Source of the DNA: Bacteroidales bacterium
GTDB taxonomy: Bacteria; Bacteroidota; Bacteroidia; Bacteroidales; GCA-2748055
Length of the DNA: 57,650 nucleotides
Assembly: GCA_023138875.1 (NCBI GenBank)
Contig: JAGLOO010000017.1
Location: 1-57,650 of the forward strand
Direction: 5' to 3'
Shown here: one piece after another, positions 33,759 through 43,442 of the stretch
How positions within the stretch are numbered: the stretch's first letter is position 1
Layout of the letters: each line of letters begins with the position of its first letter
Translations under genes and position numbers: made by a program
Notes under the pieces: model-generated
The model's input: the letters and a program-made list of their open reading frames with translations, nothing else
Database searches by the model: none
What the model was told of the DNA's origin: nothing

Positions 33759-36035
33759 ATGATGAAACTCCGTATTCTTTTCATTTCTCTTCTCTGTTTA
33801 CTGAAATTTCCGGGTACCGGTCAGGATATGTACAAAGTAGATAGCCTGATCACCCGGCTGAGCGATCATGTTCATGACTCCATCCGTTGCCGGATCATGT
33901 TCGATATCGCTGCAGAGTTTAAAGCAACCGATACGATTAACGCTCTGGAATACCTTGAAAGCGGCAAGAACATTGCATCGAGATTGGATGATATGAAGGG
34001 AATGGGACGTTACTTTGAGATTCTGGGAGAGATGCATTCGTATCATGGATATTACAGGTTGTCCATACTGGATTATGACAGGGCACTGGCCTATTACTCT
34101 GAAGCGGATGATGATATTGGTTATTTTGAGACGCTGAAGGATAAGGGAAACGTCTACCTGTTCATGGCGGAATATACCCAGGCAATGAATCATTATAACA
34201 GTGCGCTGGATTTCTACAGAAGAAATAATATGGTGAAAGGTATCAGTCGATGCCTGAACAACATGGGCATTATTTATAAGAACCAGGGAAACTATGTAGA
34301 GGCGCTTACAGTGTATGATGAGTCGGTCAAGTACCTGGACCCGGAAAAAGATCCTATGGATATTGCCGAGGCATATATCAATATGGGGAATGTGTTTGTC
34401 TACCTGGGTAGTTATGAAAAGGCGCTGGAGTATTTTGAGATGGCACTTGAGATCGCTGAAAGGGAAAACAGCCTGAAGAATATCGCCCTTTGCCTGTCAA
34501 ATTCAGGTGTGGTTCAGAATAAATGCAACAATTACAAAGAAGCGTTCAATCTTTACAGGCGATCCCTTGATGTGAGCGAGATTATCAATGACCAAATCCA
34601 GATCTCCAATTGCCTGATCAATCTCGGAACCAATTATGCAGACATGGGTCAGCCGGAATTAGGACTTGAATATGTGCAGAGAGGAATGGCCATTAAAATG
34701 GAACTGGGCGATGAAAGGGCGATCTCGAACTGCTACATTCACCTGGCTGAAATCCATTGCATGCTGGAAGGATATGATCAGGCCATTGATCTGTTCAGGA
34801 CTGCAATTCCGGAAAAAAAGCGGCTCGGTGACCAGGAGGGCCTGGTTCGCTGCTACAATGGAATGGGTTCTGTTCTGCTGGATAGAAGAGAATATGCCGA
34901 AGCCCGCAAAATCGTGGACCAGTCACTCGAATTAGCCATTGAGATCAGCGCCCTTGAACACATAGTCCAGGGTTTCAGGATTAAAAGGGAGATTGCTGTG
35001 GAAGTAGGTGATTTCCGGTCAGCTTACCAGTTTGCTATGCAGCAGCATCAATACGAAGACAGTTTAATGGATGAAGCCACCTCAAAGGCCGTCATGGAGA
35101 TGGAATTCAGGCACAGGGCCAAAGAGTTGGAAAGAGAGAATGAAAATCTTCGCATTCAGTCCAACCTCACCGCAGAGCTGATGGACAAAAGAAATGCCTT
35201 TCTCAAGAGCATTATCGGAATAGCATTTCTGCTTGCGGCAGGATTGATGTTGGTGGTCCATTTCATGCGCAGATTAAGATTGTCATCCCAAAAATTGGAA
35301 GAGAAGAACCTGGTGATCACAAAACAGAACCTCAAACTGGATACACTTAATAGAAACAAAGACCGCATGATGTCGATCATTGCCCACGATCTCAGGGGGA
35401 CCTTAGGTAATCAGCTGACTGCCATCGAAGTGCTTCACCAGATCGAAGGTGATGACAAGGCGGAAATTGATGAAAAAAAGCTGCTGGGTAACCTCAAGCA
35501 TTCTGCATCCTATTCCCTGGAACTACTTGAAAACCTGTTACATTGGTCTCGTCTTGAAGAAAACGATTCCTATTTTCATCCCGAGGAAGTCAATCTGAAT
35601 ACACTCATTACCAGTTGCATTTCCCTGTTTGATGAAACTGCAAGGAACAAAGGTCTCACCTTTCAGCTGCATACCAATGGGACCATCCATTGCCAGGTGG
35701 ACCGGATCATGATGGAGATCATCATCAGGAACCTGGTTTCTAATGCCATCAAGTTTTCAAACAATGGTGGTATCATAGATATCAACGTAGAGATTGAGAA
35801 TGACCAGGTAAATCTCACGGTAACAGACCATGGGATAGGCATGACTGATGAACAGATAGATCAGATTACCAACAATGGAGGTTTTACCCGGAGAGGAACG
35901 GCCAATGAAAAAGGTGCAGGGATAGGATTAACCCTGGTACGGGAATTTACATCCATCCATAAGGGAAAAATAATCATTATCAGTAAACCCGGGGAGGGTT
36001 CCTGTTTTGAAATTGTATTTCCCTGCAGAATTTGA
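33759..36035 (+). CDS. TPR-sensor histidine kinase
   Basis: A 758-residue kinase of a common Bacteroidota type: signal peptide (about 1-23), a periplasmic run of TPRs (about residues 50-400), a membrane helix (about 485-505), a short coiled coil, then HisKA with H543 in IIAHDLRG. The HATPase domain follows, with the N box IIIRNLVSNAIKFSNNGG, G1 DHGIGM and G2 GAGIGL. No receiver is fused and no response-regulator gene is adjacent. The ATG at 33759 is preferred over the GTG at 33747 because it starts the signal peptide. The rel gene follows after 26 bp. Confidence 0.9.
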   Translation: MMKLRILFISLLCLLKFPGTGQDMYKVDSLITRLSDHVHDSIRCRIMFDIAAEFKATDTINALEYLESGKNIASRLDDMKGMGRYFEILGEMHSYHGYYRLSILDYDRALAYYSEADDDIGYFETLKDKGNVYLFMAEYTQAMNHYNSALDFYRRNNMVKGISRCLNNMGIIYKNQGNYVEALTVYDESVKYLDPEKDPMDIAEAYINMGNVFVYLGSYEKALEYFEMALEIAERENSLKNIALCLSNSGVVQNKCNNYKEAFNLYRRSLDVSEIINDQIQISNCLINLGTNYADMGQPELGLEYVQRGMAIKMELGDERAISNCYIHLAEIHCMLEGYDQAIDLFRTAIPEKKRLGDQEGLVRCYNGMGSVLLDRREYAEARKIVDQSLELAIEISALEHIVQGFRIKREIAVEVGDFRSAYQFAMQQHQYEDSLMDEATSKAVMEMEFRHRAKELERENENLRIQSNLTAELMDKRNAFLKSIIGIAFLLAAGLMLVVHFMRRLRLSSQKLEEKNLVITKQNLKLDTLNRNKDRMMSIIAHDLRGTLGNQLTAIEVLHQIEGDDKAEIDEKKLLGNLKHSASYSLELLENLLHWSRLEENDSYFHPEEVNLNTLITSCISLFDETARNKGLTFQLHTNGTIHCQVDRIMMEIIIRNLVSNAIKFSNNGGIIDINVEIENDQVNLTVTDHGIGMTDEQIDQITNNGGFTRRGTANEKGAGIGLTLVREFTSIHKGKIIIISKPGEGSCFEIVFPCRI

Positions 36036-36061
36036 GTATTTTCAGTATGCGGTGATGAAGC

Positions 36062-38269
36062 ATGGAGACATTGGAGAAATTTTCTAAACCTCTTCAGAAA
36101 ATCATTCTGAACCAATTCAGGGGGCTGGTCCGGACCTGCAGGGACGAGTACGACATGGCTTCCATGGCACTCATAAGAAAATCATTTGATTTTCTGGTCT
36201 CCAACTCCGTTGAAGAACAAACCTTCCAGGGAGTTCATCCCATCGAATATTCCACCAATCTGGCAAGGATGACGGTGAAAGAACTTGGAATGGATGCCCT
36301 TGGTGTTTCCGCCACGCTGATCATGCAATGTGTTGAATTGAATGCAATCCCGGCGGAACAGGTAAGGGAAAATGTGGGTGACCGGACGGCTTCTATTCTG
36401 GAAGAATTGTTGAAAATCAGCAATCTGGATACCACCACTACCCAAGGTCAGGCCGAGAACATGCGGAACCTTATCCTTACCCTGGCTACTGATTTTCGCG
36501 TGATCCTTGTAAAGATTGCCGAGAGAATGAACAGGATGCGCCAGATGGACCGGATCAATGAGAAGGAACAGATCCTCCTTGCATGTGAGGCAAAGTTTAT
36601 CTATTCACCCCTTGCTCACAGGCTGGGTCTTTATAATGTTATGTCGGAAATGGAAGATATCTCCATGAGTGTGCTTGATAAAGAGGCCTATCAAACGATT
36701 GCTGAGAAACTCAAGGCTTCAACACCGCGCAGGAACAGGTTTATCCGGGAGTTCGTACAACCCATCAGGGAAGATCTGGAAAAGGAAAAAATTCAGGCAG
36801 AAATCAGGGGCCGGCCGAAAGCCATCTCATCCATCTGGCGTAAGATGCGTAAACAAAAGGTCGAGTTTGAGGAAGTATATGACAAATTTGCCATACGTGT
36901 TATCATTGATACATCGCTGACAAAGGAAAAAGCAGAATGCTGGCGGGCCTATTCCATTATTACCGACCACTATCAGCCCAATCCGGAGCGGTTGCGGGAC
37001 TGGATTTCTGCACCAAAATCAAATGGTTATGAATCGCTGCATACTACTGTTGTTGTTCCAGGCGGTGATTGGGTCGAGGTTCAGATCAGGACCAAACGGA
37101 TGAATGAGATTGCCGAGAAGGGGTTGGCTGCGCACTGGAAATATAAGGGAATCAAAGGTCAGGCCGGGATTGACCAGTGGATAGAAAAGGTGCGTGAAGC
37201 CCTTGACAGCGCCGATGTGGATGCGGCCAATCTTATCGAAGACTTGAAACTGAGTCAGTTCAGCAAGGAAATCTTTGTATTTACTCCCAATGGAGACCTG
37301 AAGAAATTCCCTGAAAATGCCACAGTCCTGGATTTTGCTTTCGACATTCATACGGATGTGGGAACTTCCTGTGTGGGTGCAAAGGTGAACGGTAAGAATG
37401 TGCCTATTCGCTACTCTCTTCAGAATGGTGATAAGGTGGAAGTACTGCGATCAAAGAACCAGAAACCCAAGGTGGACTGGCTGAACGTAGTAGTTACCTC
37501 AAAAGCAAAAGGCAAGATCAAGCAGGCCCTGAAGGAGTCGAAACTGAAAGAATCCGAACAGGGCAAAGAGATCCTTAAAAGGAGGTTCAGGAACTGGAAG
37601 ATTGATTTTAATGATAGCAGCGTTAGAAAGGTCATTCAGCACTTCAAATACAGGGATGCCATCGACCTTTATTATGATGTGGCCACGGAAAAGATTGATC
37701 TGCTTCAGATCAAAGAATTGCTGAGCAGCAGTGAGAAACCTGTAAGAGACAAATCCGGAAAGATCGAGGACAAAGCTGTGGATAGGCTGGTTGGTTCTAC
37801 AATACAGGAGTCAGGTGATTTTCTTGTGATTGATGAGAAGCTGGCCAATGTGGACTTTAAACTGGCCAAATGCTGCAATCCCATCCACGGGGATTCGATC
37901 TTTGGATTTGTGACCATCAGTTCGGGAATCTCCATACACAGGATGAACTGTCCCAATGCTCAACAATTGTTGTCCCGCTATGGTTACCGGGTGGTAAGGG
38001 CCCGGTGGAGCAATGTGGAGAAGGACATGTTTTTCCCTGTTACCCTGCGAATTACAGGGGTGGACGACCTGGGTATTGTGAGTAATATTTCCGGTGTTAT
38101 TTCAAGAGATCTCCAGGTAAACATGCGTTCCATTTCTATCGATTCCAACGATGGGATGTTTGAGGGTAGTATTACCCTGTTTGTAAAAGACACACAGCAC
38201 CTTGAGGCACTGATCCGCAAACTGAAGAAGGTCAAAGGGGTGATGAACATCCGCCGGCTGGATCATTAA
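36062..38269 (+). CDS. RelA/SpoT (p)ppGpp synthetase with degenerate hydrolase
   Basis: A 735-residue Rel/Spo protein with the order HD-like, synthetase, TGS and ACT domains. The hydrolase region is degenerate: where active enzymes have HDVVEDT, residues 88-94 read MQCVELN, and the later ADRLHNM block is AERMNRM (154-160). The synthetase looks intact: RPKAISSIWRKM (251-262), RLRD at 310-313, SNGYESLHT (320-328) and VEVQIRT with E339. It is therefore predicted to make but not degrade (p)ppGpp, so another hydrolase should exist elsewhere. TGS (IFVFTPNGDLKKFPENATVL) and a C-terminal ACT domain support ribosome-linked control. Confidence 0.9.
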   Translation: METLEKFSKPLQKIILNQFRGLVRTCRDEYDMASMALIRKSFDFLVSNSVEEQTFQGVHPIEYSTNLARMTVKELGMDALGVSATLIMQCVELNAIPAEQVRENVGDRTASILEELLKISNLDTTTTQGQAENMRNLILTLATDFRVILVKIAERMNRMRQMDRINEKEQILLACEAKFIYSPLAHRLGLYNVMSEMEDISMSVLDKEAYQTIAEKLKASTPRRNRFIREFVQPIREDLEKEKIQAEIRGRPKAISSIWRKMRKQKVEFEEVYDKFAIRVIIDTSLTKEKAECWRAYSIITDHYQPNPERLRDWISAPKSNGYESLHTTVVVPGGDWVEVQIRTKRMNEIAEKGLAAHWKYKGIKGQAGIDQWIEKVREALDSADVDAANLIEDLKLSQFSKEIFVFTPNGDLKKFPENATVLDFAFDIHTDVGTSCVGAKVNGKNVPIRYSLQNGDKVEVLRSKNQKPKVDWLNVVVTSKAKGKIKQALKESKLKESEQGKEILKRRFRNWKIDFNDSSVRKVIQHFKYRDAIDLYYDVATEKIDLLQIKELLSSSEKPVRDKSGKIEDKAVDRLVGSTIQESGDFLVIDEKLANVDFKLAKCCNPIHGDSIFGFVTISSGISIHRMNCPNAQQLLSRYGYRVVRARWSNVEKDMFFPVTLRITGVDDLGIVSNISGVISRDLQVNMRSISIDSNDGMFEGSITLFVKDTQHLEALIRKLKKVKGVMNIRRLDH

Positions 38270-38285
38270 TCTGTTCCCCGGATTC

Positions 38286-41240
38286 TCAATACCTGGGATC
38301 AGGTTTGTAGGGCAGTTTGGCCATCTTCTCCACAGTCATTCCGGGAAATCCGGCTTCTTCAGTGATCTTCCCAAATACCAGGTAAATACCCTTTCCTTTA
38401 TAGGGATATCGATTCAGGGAATCGGGAAAATTTACCACGTCAAAAAACTCACCTTCGGTATCCAGGAACGTGCCGAAATTCATCCACTGTTTGTGCTTTG
38501 TGCGCACATGCTTTACGGTCACAAGGTTGCCCAGCATACGAACCCTTTTTCCCACATGTTTCAGCATATGGCGGGCCAGGACCTGGCCCCGAAAAGAGGT
38601 TTGAAGCAATTCAAAGGCAGGAATGGTGACGGAGAATCCCAGGATCTCCAGTTCATCATAAGCATTTTCCAGGGCAGTCTGTTCCAGTTTAGGAAGGGTG
38701 AACTCCCGTTTTCGGACGGGAAAAAGCTCGCGTATGGGATCTTTCTTTTTCCGCTTTCCAAGGATCAGGTGTGCATCCCATAACAACTCTTTCTTGCTCT
38801 TTCCGGTAAAACGAAGTGCATTGATCCTCAACAGGATGATTGCCTGTTCCAGTCCGATGGGAACACGCTGAAGAAAATTCTCCAGGCTTTTGTAGTCACC
38901 ATGATCGATCCTTTCGCCAATGATTATTTCGGCAATTTGCTGCTCCAGGTTCTGGAGGTGTATAAAACCGATGAAAATATCCTTTCCTGTAATGGAAGTT
39001 TTGAATTCACTCCGGTTGACACAGGGCAGGTGGATGGTGGCCCCCCATCGCCTGGCTTCATTGAAATAGACCCAGGTCCGGTAAAATCCACCGAAATTAT
39101 TGATTACAGCAGTCATAAATTCAAGGGGAAAATGGGTTTTCAGGTAGAGCGACTGGAAACTTTCCACGGCAAAGGATGCGGAATGTGCCTTGGAAAAAGA
39201 GTATCCGGCAAATGAACTGATCTGTCTCCACACCTCACCGGTCAGTTCGTCGGGATATCCACGGTCGTGGCAATTATCAAAGAACCGCTGAGCAATCCGG
39301 TCAAACTCCTTCCTGGACCTGTACTTGCCACTCATGGCCCGGCGCAGCACATCCGCATCGGCAAGGTCCAGCCCGGCAAAGTGGTGACAGATCTTGATCA
39401 CATCTTCCTGGTAGACCATCACACCGAAAGTTTCTTTCAACTGCTCCTCCATGATGGGGTGCAGGTATTCAAAGTCACCGGGATGATGAAACCTGTGAAT
39501 ATACTCACGCATCATGCCCGATTGTGCCACACCGGGCCGGATGATGGAGCTGGCCGCCACCAGGGTGCGGTAATTGTCACACCGCAATTTTGACAGCAAT
39601 CCGCGCATGGCCGGACTTTCAATATAAAAACAACCGTTGGTCTCTCCCGATTTCAACTGCTCCAGTACTGTTGAGTCCTTCTTAAAGTCATCCACCCTGT
39701 GAACATCCACCCGGATCCCCCTGTTGCGCTGAACAATCTCGGCACACTCCCTGATGTGCCCGATTCCGCGCTGACTGAGGATATCCAGTTTTTCAAAACC
39801 CAGGGTTTCGGCCATGTACATATCAAACTGTGTGGTGAGAAAACCCTTTGGGGGCAGGTCCAGTGCTATGTAAGTGGTGAGTGGTTCTTCGGATATAAGC
39901 ACACCTCCCGCATGGATGCTCCTCAGGTTGGGGAAATCCATCAGCTGACTACCGGCTTCATAGATGCGCCGGGTTACATGATTCTCATTCAGCTTGCTTT
40001 CGGGTTCTTTTACCAGCAGGTCTATCTCTTCTTTAGGCAGGCCATATACCTTACCCAGTTCCCGGAAGATGGAGCGGTCACGAAAGGTAGAAATAGTTCC
40101 GATAAGTGCTGTATGCCTCCGTCCGTATCTTTTAAATATATAATCCAGCACCTGGTCACGCTCTTTCCAGGAAAAATCAATGTCAAAGTCGGGGGGGCTG
40201 GTCCGTTTGGGATTGATGAAACGTTCAAAATAGAGATCCAGGTCGATGGGATCCACATCGGTGATCCGCAGACAGTAGGCTACGATTGAATTGGCACCAC
40301 TGCCCCTGCCTACATGGTAGAAACCCCGCGACATGGAGTACCTGATTACATCCCAGGTGATCAGAAAATAGGAGGAAAAACCAAGCTGGTCGATGATGTC
40401 CAGCTCATGCCTGATCCGCTTTATAGCTTCCCTGTTGTTATGCCCGTAGCGGTACTCCATCCCCTCTATGGCCAGTTTCTCCAGCAGGATCTTGTCATCA
40501 TGAAGTGTGCCAGTGAAGGTCTTTTTGTTCTTCACCGTGGTGAAGTCAAATCCCATCCGGCAATCCTTCACGATCCGCTCACTGTTCTTCAGGATCCCGG
40601 GATAATCCTCGTAAGCACAACGCAGCAGGTCCGGCGACAGCAACACCTCGCTCTCCTGTGCCACCTGGTGTGGCTTTAGCTGGCTCAACAGGATGTTGTG
40701 ATCAATGGCCCTCAGGTGCCGGTGGAGTGCGTGATCCTTTTTATGAAGAAAAGTTACAGGATGCCGGACAACCAGCCTTGAATGGTCTGAGCTCCAACGT
40801 GAGGTAAGTATCCTGTTGACCTCACCCGGCTGTACACCGATTAACTCCTGATCGCGCAACTTCTTCCCGCGATCCTCCCGTCCGGGATGATGATCAAAGC
40901 TGTATATGAACCACACATCATTCAGTGGAGGCGCCCTGTCCGGTAAGGGGAGTCCCGACTCGTTGTGGTAGGAGAGAAAATCATTCAGCTCCCTGAAACC
41001 ACCGGGGTTTCGCGCAATGCCCGTATAGAGGTGCCGGTCCCCGTTGCGGTATTCGATCCCGGCGATGGGGTGGATCCCCTGCTCATTGCAGGTTTTCACA
41101 AAATCCACCATGCCCATGGAATTATTGATGTCTGTCAGCGCCAGCACTTCGATGCCCAGTCTGGCCGCTTCCTCCACCAGCGTCTCCACTGCCATGGTTC
41201 CATACCTCAGACTATAATATGAATGGTTGTTTAAATACAT
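38286..41240 (-). CDS. dnaE: DNA polymerase III alpha-type, short (damage-inducible copy)
   Basis: A 984-residue C-family polymerase, shorter than replicative DnaE (about 1160). It has an N-terminal PHP domain (LNNHSYYSLRYGTMAVETLV), the palm with SPPDFDIDFSW (catalytic Asp pair), GRGSGANSIVAYCL, fingers, helix-hairpin-helix and an OB-fold near VRMLGNLVTVKHVRT. It starts 7 bp after dinB on the same strand and is divergent from a LexA-like regulator. This context points to an error-prone, damage-induced polymerase similar in role to DnaE2/ImuC rather than the main replicase. No imuA-like gene is nearby. Confidence 0.9.
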   Translation of the reverse strand: MYLNNHSYYSLRYGTMAVETLVEEAARLGIEVLALTDINNSMGMVDFVKTCNEQGIHPIAGIEYRNGDRHLYTGIARNPGGFRELNDFLSYHNESGLPLPDRAPPLNDVWFIYSFDHHPGREDRGKKLRDQELIGVQPGEVNRILTSRWSSDHSRLVVRHPVTFLHKKDHALHRHLRAIDHNILLSQLKPHQVAQESEVLLSPDLLRCAYEDYPGILKNSERIVKDCRMGFDFTTVKNKKTFTGTLHDDKILLEKLAIEGMEYRYGHNNREAIKRIRHELDIIDQLGFSSYFLITWDVIRYSMSRGFYHVGRGSGANSIVAYCLRITDVDPIDLDLYFERFINPKRTSPPDFDIDFSWKERDQVLDYIFKRYGRRHTALIGTISTFRDRSIFRELGKVYGLPKEEIDLLVKEPESKLNENHVTRRIYEAGSQLMDFPNLRSIHAGGVLISEEPLTTYIALDLPPKGFLTTQFDMYMAETLGFEKLDILSQRGIGHIRECAEIVQRNRGIRVDVHRVDDFKKDSTVLEQLKSGETNGCFYIESPAMRGLLSKLRCDNYRTLVAASSIIRPGVAQSGMMREYIHRFHHPGDFEYLHPIMEEQLKETFGVMVYQEDVIKICHHFAGLDLADADVLRRAMSGKYRSRKEFDRIAQRFFDNCHDRGYPDELTGEVWRQISSFAGYSFSKAHSASFAVESFQSLYLKTHFPLEFMTAVINNFGGFYRTWVYFNEARRWGATIHLPCVNRSEFKTSITGKDIFIGFIHLQNLEQQIAEIIIGERIDHGDYKSLENFLQRVPIGLEQAIILLRINALRFTGKSKKELLWDAHLILGKRKKKDPIRELFPVRKREFTLPKLEQTALENAYDELEILGFSVTIPAFELLQTSFRGQVLARHMLKHVGKRVRMLGNLVTVKHVRTKHKQWMNFGTFLDTEGEFFDVVNFPDSLNRYPYKGKGIYLVFGKITEEAGFPGMTVEKMAKLPYKPDPRY

Positions 41241-41247
41241 GCTCTCT

Positions 41248-42504
41248 TTACCTATACCAGTACCGCCACCGCCTGTTCTTCAGGTTATCGATCTGTTGCC
41301 GTTTTTCCGGTGAAGTCCCGGCCTTTTGTTGCTCTGACTGCTGTGCCCGCTCTTCCAGGTCGTGAAGCTGTATACCACTGGCCCTTTTTACCGAATCGGA
41401 TCCATAGCGTTTGCGCAGCTTATCCACTGCCAGGTAGAGACGGACCATCTCCGAAGTGTCTTCGAACAGGTTCAACTGCTGTACACCGCGGATCAGGCCG
41501 GAAAACCTGACCCCCACAAGCCGGATCAGCATGCGCCGCTGATAAAGCCGGTCAAATAATTCCCTTGCAACAGGCATCAATACATGATCAAAAGAGGTAT
41601 AAGGAACCCGCTTCTGCAGGGTGTGGGTGTCAAAATTGGAATAACGGATTTTCACCGTGATACAGGAGGTGAGCTTCTCCTCATTGCGCAACTGGAAGAC
41701 CAGTTTTTCCACCATGGAAGTGAGCAGATCGTGCAGTCCCGCCACATCCATGGTATCCCGCTGAAAGGTCCTCTCACTCCCGATGGATTTCCTCTCAGAA
41801 TATTGAACCACGGGGGTGTGATCAATGCCGTTGGCCTTTTTCCAGATCACAATGCCATTTTTTCCCAGCAAGCTGTCCATCATCTCCATCGGGATCTGTC
41901 CCAGGGTGCCGATGGTGGAGATCCCCATGGAACGCAGCAGGTGAAAGGTCTGGTTCCCGATCATGGGGATCTTCCGGATCGAAAGGGGAGAGAGGAAGTC
42001 TCTCACCTGCCTGTCCAGGACCTCGATCTCCCCGTTGGGTTTGGCCTCCCCTGTGGCGATCTTTGAAACTGTCTTGTTGACCGAAAGAGCACAGGAGATG
42101 GGCAGTCCTGTCTCTTTTTTGATGCGCTGTCTCAATTCATGGGTCCACTGCATGCACCCAAAAAAACGGTCCATTCCCGTAATATCCAGGTAGTGCTCAT
42201 CGATGGAAGCCTTCTCATACACGGGAGCCTGTTCGGCGATGATGCCGGTGACCATTCGTGAGTGTCGGCTGTATGCATCCATGTCTCCCCGAATCACAAT
42301 GGCCTCACTGCAGAGCGACCGAGCCATCTTCATGGGCATGGCCGAATGCACACCGAAACGCCTTGCTTCATAACTGCAGCTTGAAACCACACTGCGGTCT
42401 GACATGCCCCCGATGATCACAGGTTTTCCTTCAAGCTTGCTGTTCATCAGCCGCTCCACAGATACAAAAAATGTATCCAGATCCATATGCACAATATTTC
42501 GCAT
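41248..42504 (-). CDS. dinB: Y-family DNA polymerase IV
   Basis: A translesion polymerase. With the ATG at 42504 (a GTG at 42513 is also possible) it begins MRNIVHMDLDTFFVSVERL, with D8 as a metal ligand; the second active-site motif is SIDEH with D102 and E103. All catalytic residues are intact, unlike ImuB. QLNLF near residue 345 fits the beta-clamp-binding motif. The C-terminal tail is long, polar and basic. First gene of the dinB-dnaE operon, it lies just downstream of two operator-like palindromes shared with the divergent S24 repressor. Confidence 0.94.
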   Translation of the reverse strand: MRNIVHMDLDTFFVSVERLMNSKLEGKPVIIGGMSDRSVVSSCSYEARRFGVHSAMPMKMARSLCSEAIVIRGDMDAYSRHSRMVTGIIAEQAPVYEKASIDEHYLDITGMDRFFGCMQWTHELRQRIKKETGLPISCALSVNKTVSKIATGEAKPNGEIEVLDRQVRDFLSPLSIRKIPMIGNQTFHLLRSMGISTIGTLGQIPMEMMDSLLGKNGIVIWKKANGIDHTPVVQYSERKSIGSERTFQRDTMDVAGLHDLLTSMVEKLVFQLRNEEKLTSCITVKIRYSNFDTHTLQKRVPYTSFDHVLMPVARELFDRLYQRRMLIRLVGVRFSGLIRGVQQLNLFEDTSEMVRLYLAVDKLRKRYGSDSVKRASGIQLHDLEERAQQSEQQKAGTSPEKRQQIDNLKNRRWRYWYR

Positions 42505-42539
42505 TATACTCACTTCGGTCCACTTTTTTTACTATTTTT

Positions 42540-42577
42540 GATTAGAATATAATCATTCGTGTGATTACAATATAATC
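42540..42577. promoter_or_regulatory. Tandem operator palindromes GATTA-N5-TAATC
   Basis: Two 15-bp palindromes, GATTAGAATATAATC (42540-42554) and GATTACAATATAATC (42563-42577), lie 23 bp apart (about two helical turns) in the 103-112-bp gap between dinB and the divergent XRE/S24 regulator. They differ at one central base. Position and symmetry make them likely operators for the regulator, controlling both directions. Confidence 0.75.
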
Positions 42578-42616
42578 ATATATCATATTTTACACAACAA
42601 TAAACACTGTTTTAAC

Positions 42617-43432
42617 ATGTATTTTGATTCGAACATTAAACTCCTGCGCAGGCGCAAAAACCGGACACAGGATGAGGTGGCGGAGCAGCTCCGGATGAAA
42701 CGCTCTACCCTGAGCGGATATGAGAACAGGGTGGCACAGCCCGGACTGGAAGTACTGCTGGTGTTTTCAGACTATTACCATATTGCGGTGGATACGTTGC
42801 TGAAGGTGGATCTTTCGAAATTGAGTGAAACTCAGCTTCGGCAGCTGGAACATGGAGAAGATGTGTTTTTACGTGGTGGGAACCTTCGGGTACTTGCATC
42901 CACGGTCAATGCTGCTAACGAAGAGAATATTGAACTGGTACCGGTGAAGGCCCAGGCGGGCTATACCAGTGGTTTTGCAGATCCGGAATACATCAGTGCT
43001 TTGAAGGTGTTCCAGCTTCCTTTCCTGTCAGGAGAGAAGAAGTACAGGACCTTTCAGTTGCAGGGTGACTCCATGCTTCCCATCCCCGAAAAAGCATGGG
43101 TAACCGGTGAATACGTACTGAATTGGAAAGAACTAAAAACGGGGGAAGCCTGCGTGGTCCTGACCATGGATGAGGGTATTGTTTTTAAGATTGTTGAAAA
43201 CAGGATGGAACAGGATGGGATGTTGACCCTCTATTCTTTGAATCCATTGTATGAACCCTATGAGATCAATGTAAATGAGATCAGGGAGATATGGAAATTT
43301 GTACACTTTATCAGTCATGAGATCCCGGAACCAGTAATTCCGGAGAATCAGCTTGTACGGACAGTGGTCAGTCTGAAACAGGACCTGGATCGTTTGAAAC
43401 TGAGTATGCCTGGAGAGGGCAGGGGGGACTAA
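42617..43432 (+). CDS. XRE-HTH / S24 peptidase repressor (LexA-like)
   Basis: A 271-residue regulator: N-terminal XRE helix-turn-helix (residues about 6-62, TQDEVAEQLRMKRSTLSGYE) and C-terminal S24/LexA-type domain. The expected self-cleavage site A114-G115 lies in KAQAGYTSGF, the nucleophile is S152 in LQGDSM and the general base K191 in VFKIVEN, so the dyad is intact. Such proteins are inactivated by RecA-stimulated self-cleavage after DNA damage. It is divergent from dinB-dnaE across two palindromes and probably represses that operon and itself. Confidence 0.9.
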   Translation: MYFDSNIKLLRRRKNRTQDEVAEQLRMKRSTLSGYENRVAQPGLEVLLVFSDYYHIAVDTLLKVDLSKLSETQLRQLEHGEDVFLRGGNLRVLASTVNAANEENIELVPVKAQAGYTSGFADPEYISALKVFQLPFLSGEKKYRTFQLQGDSMLPIPEKAWVTGEYVLNWKELKTGEACVVLTMDEGIVFKIVENRMEQDGMLTLYSLNPLYEPYEINVNEIREIWKFVHFISHEIPEPVIPENQLVRTVVSLKQDLDRLKLSMPGEGRGD

Positions 43433-43442
43433 TGTCATGTCA

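Noticed and set aside
39699-40289. 196-codon ORF antisense to dnaE
   Set aside because: It overlaps the conserved polymerase palm on the other strand and has no domain or ribosome-binding context.
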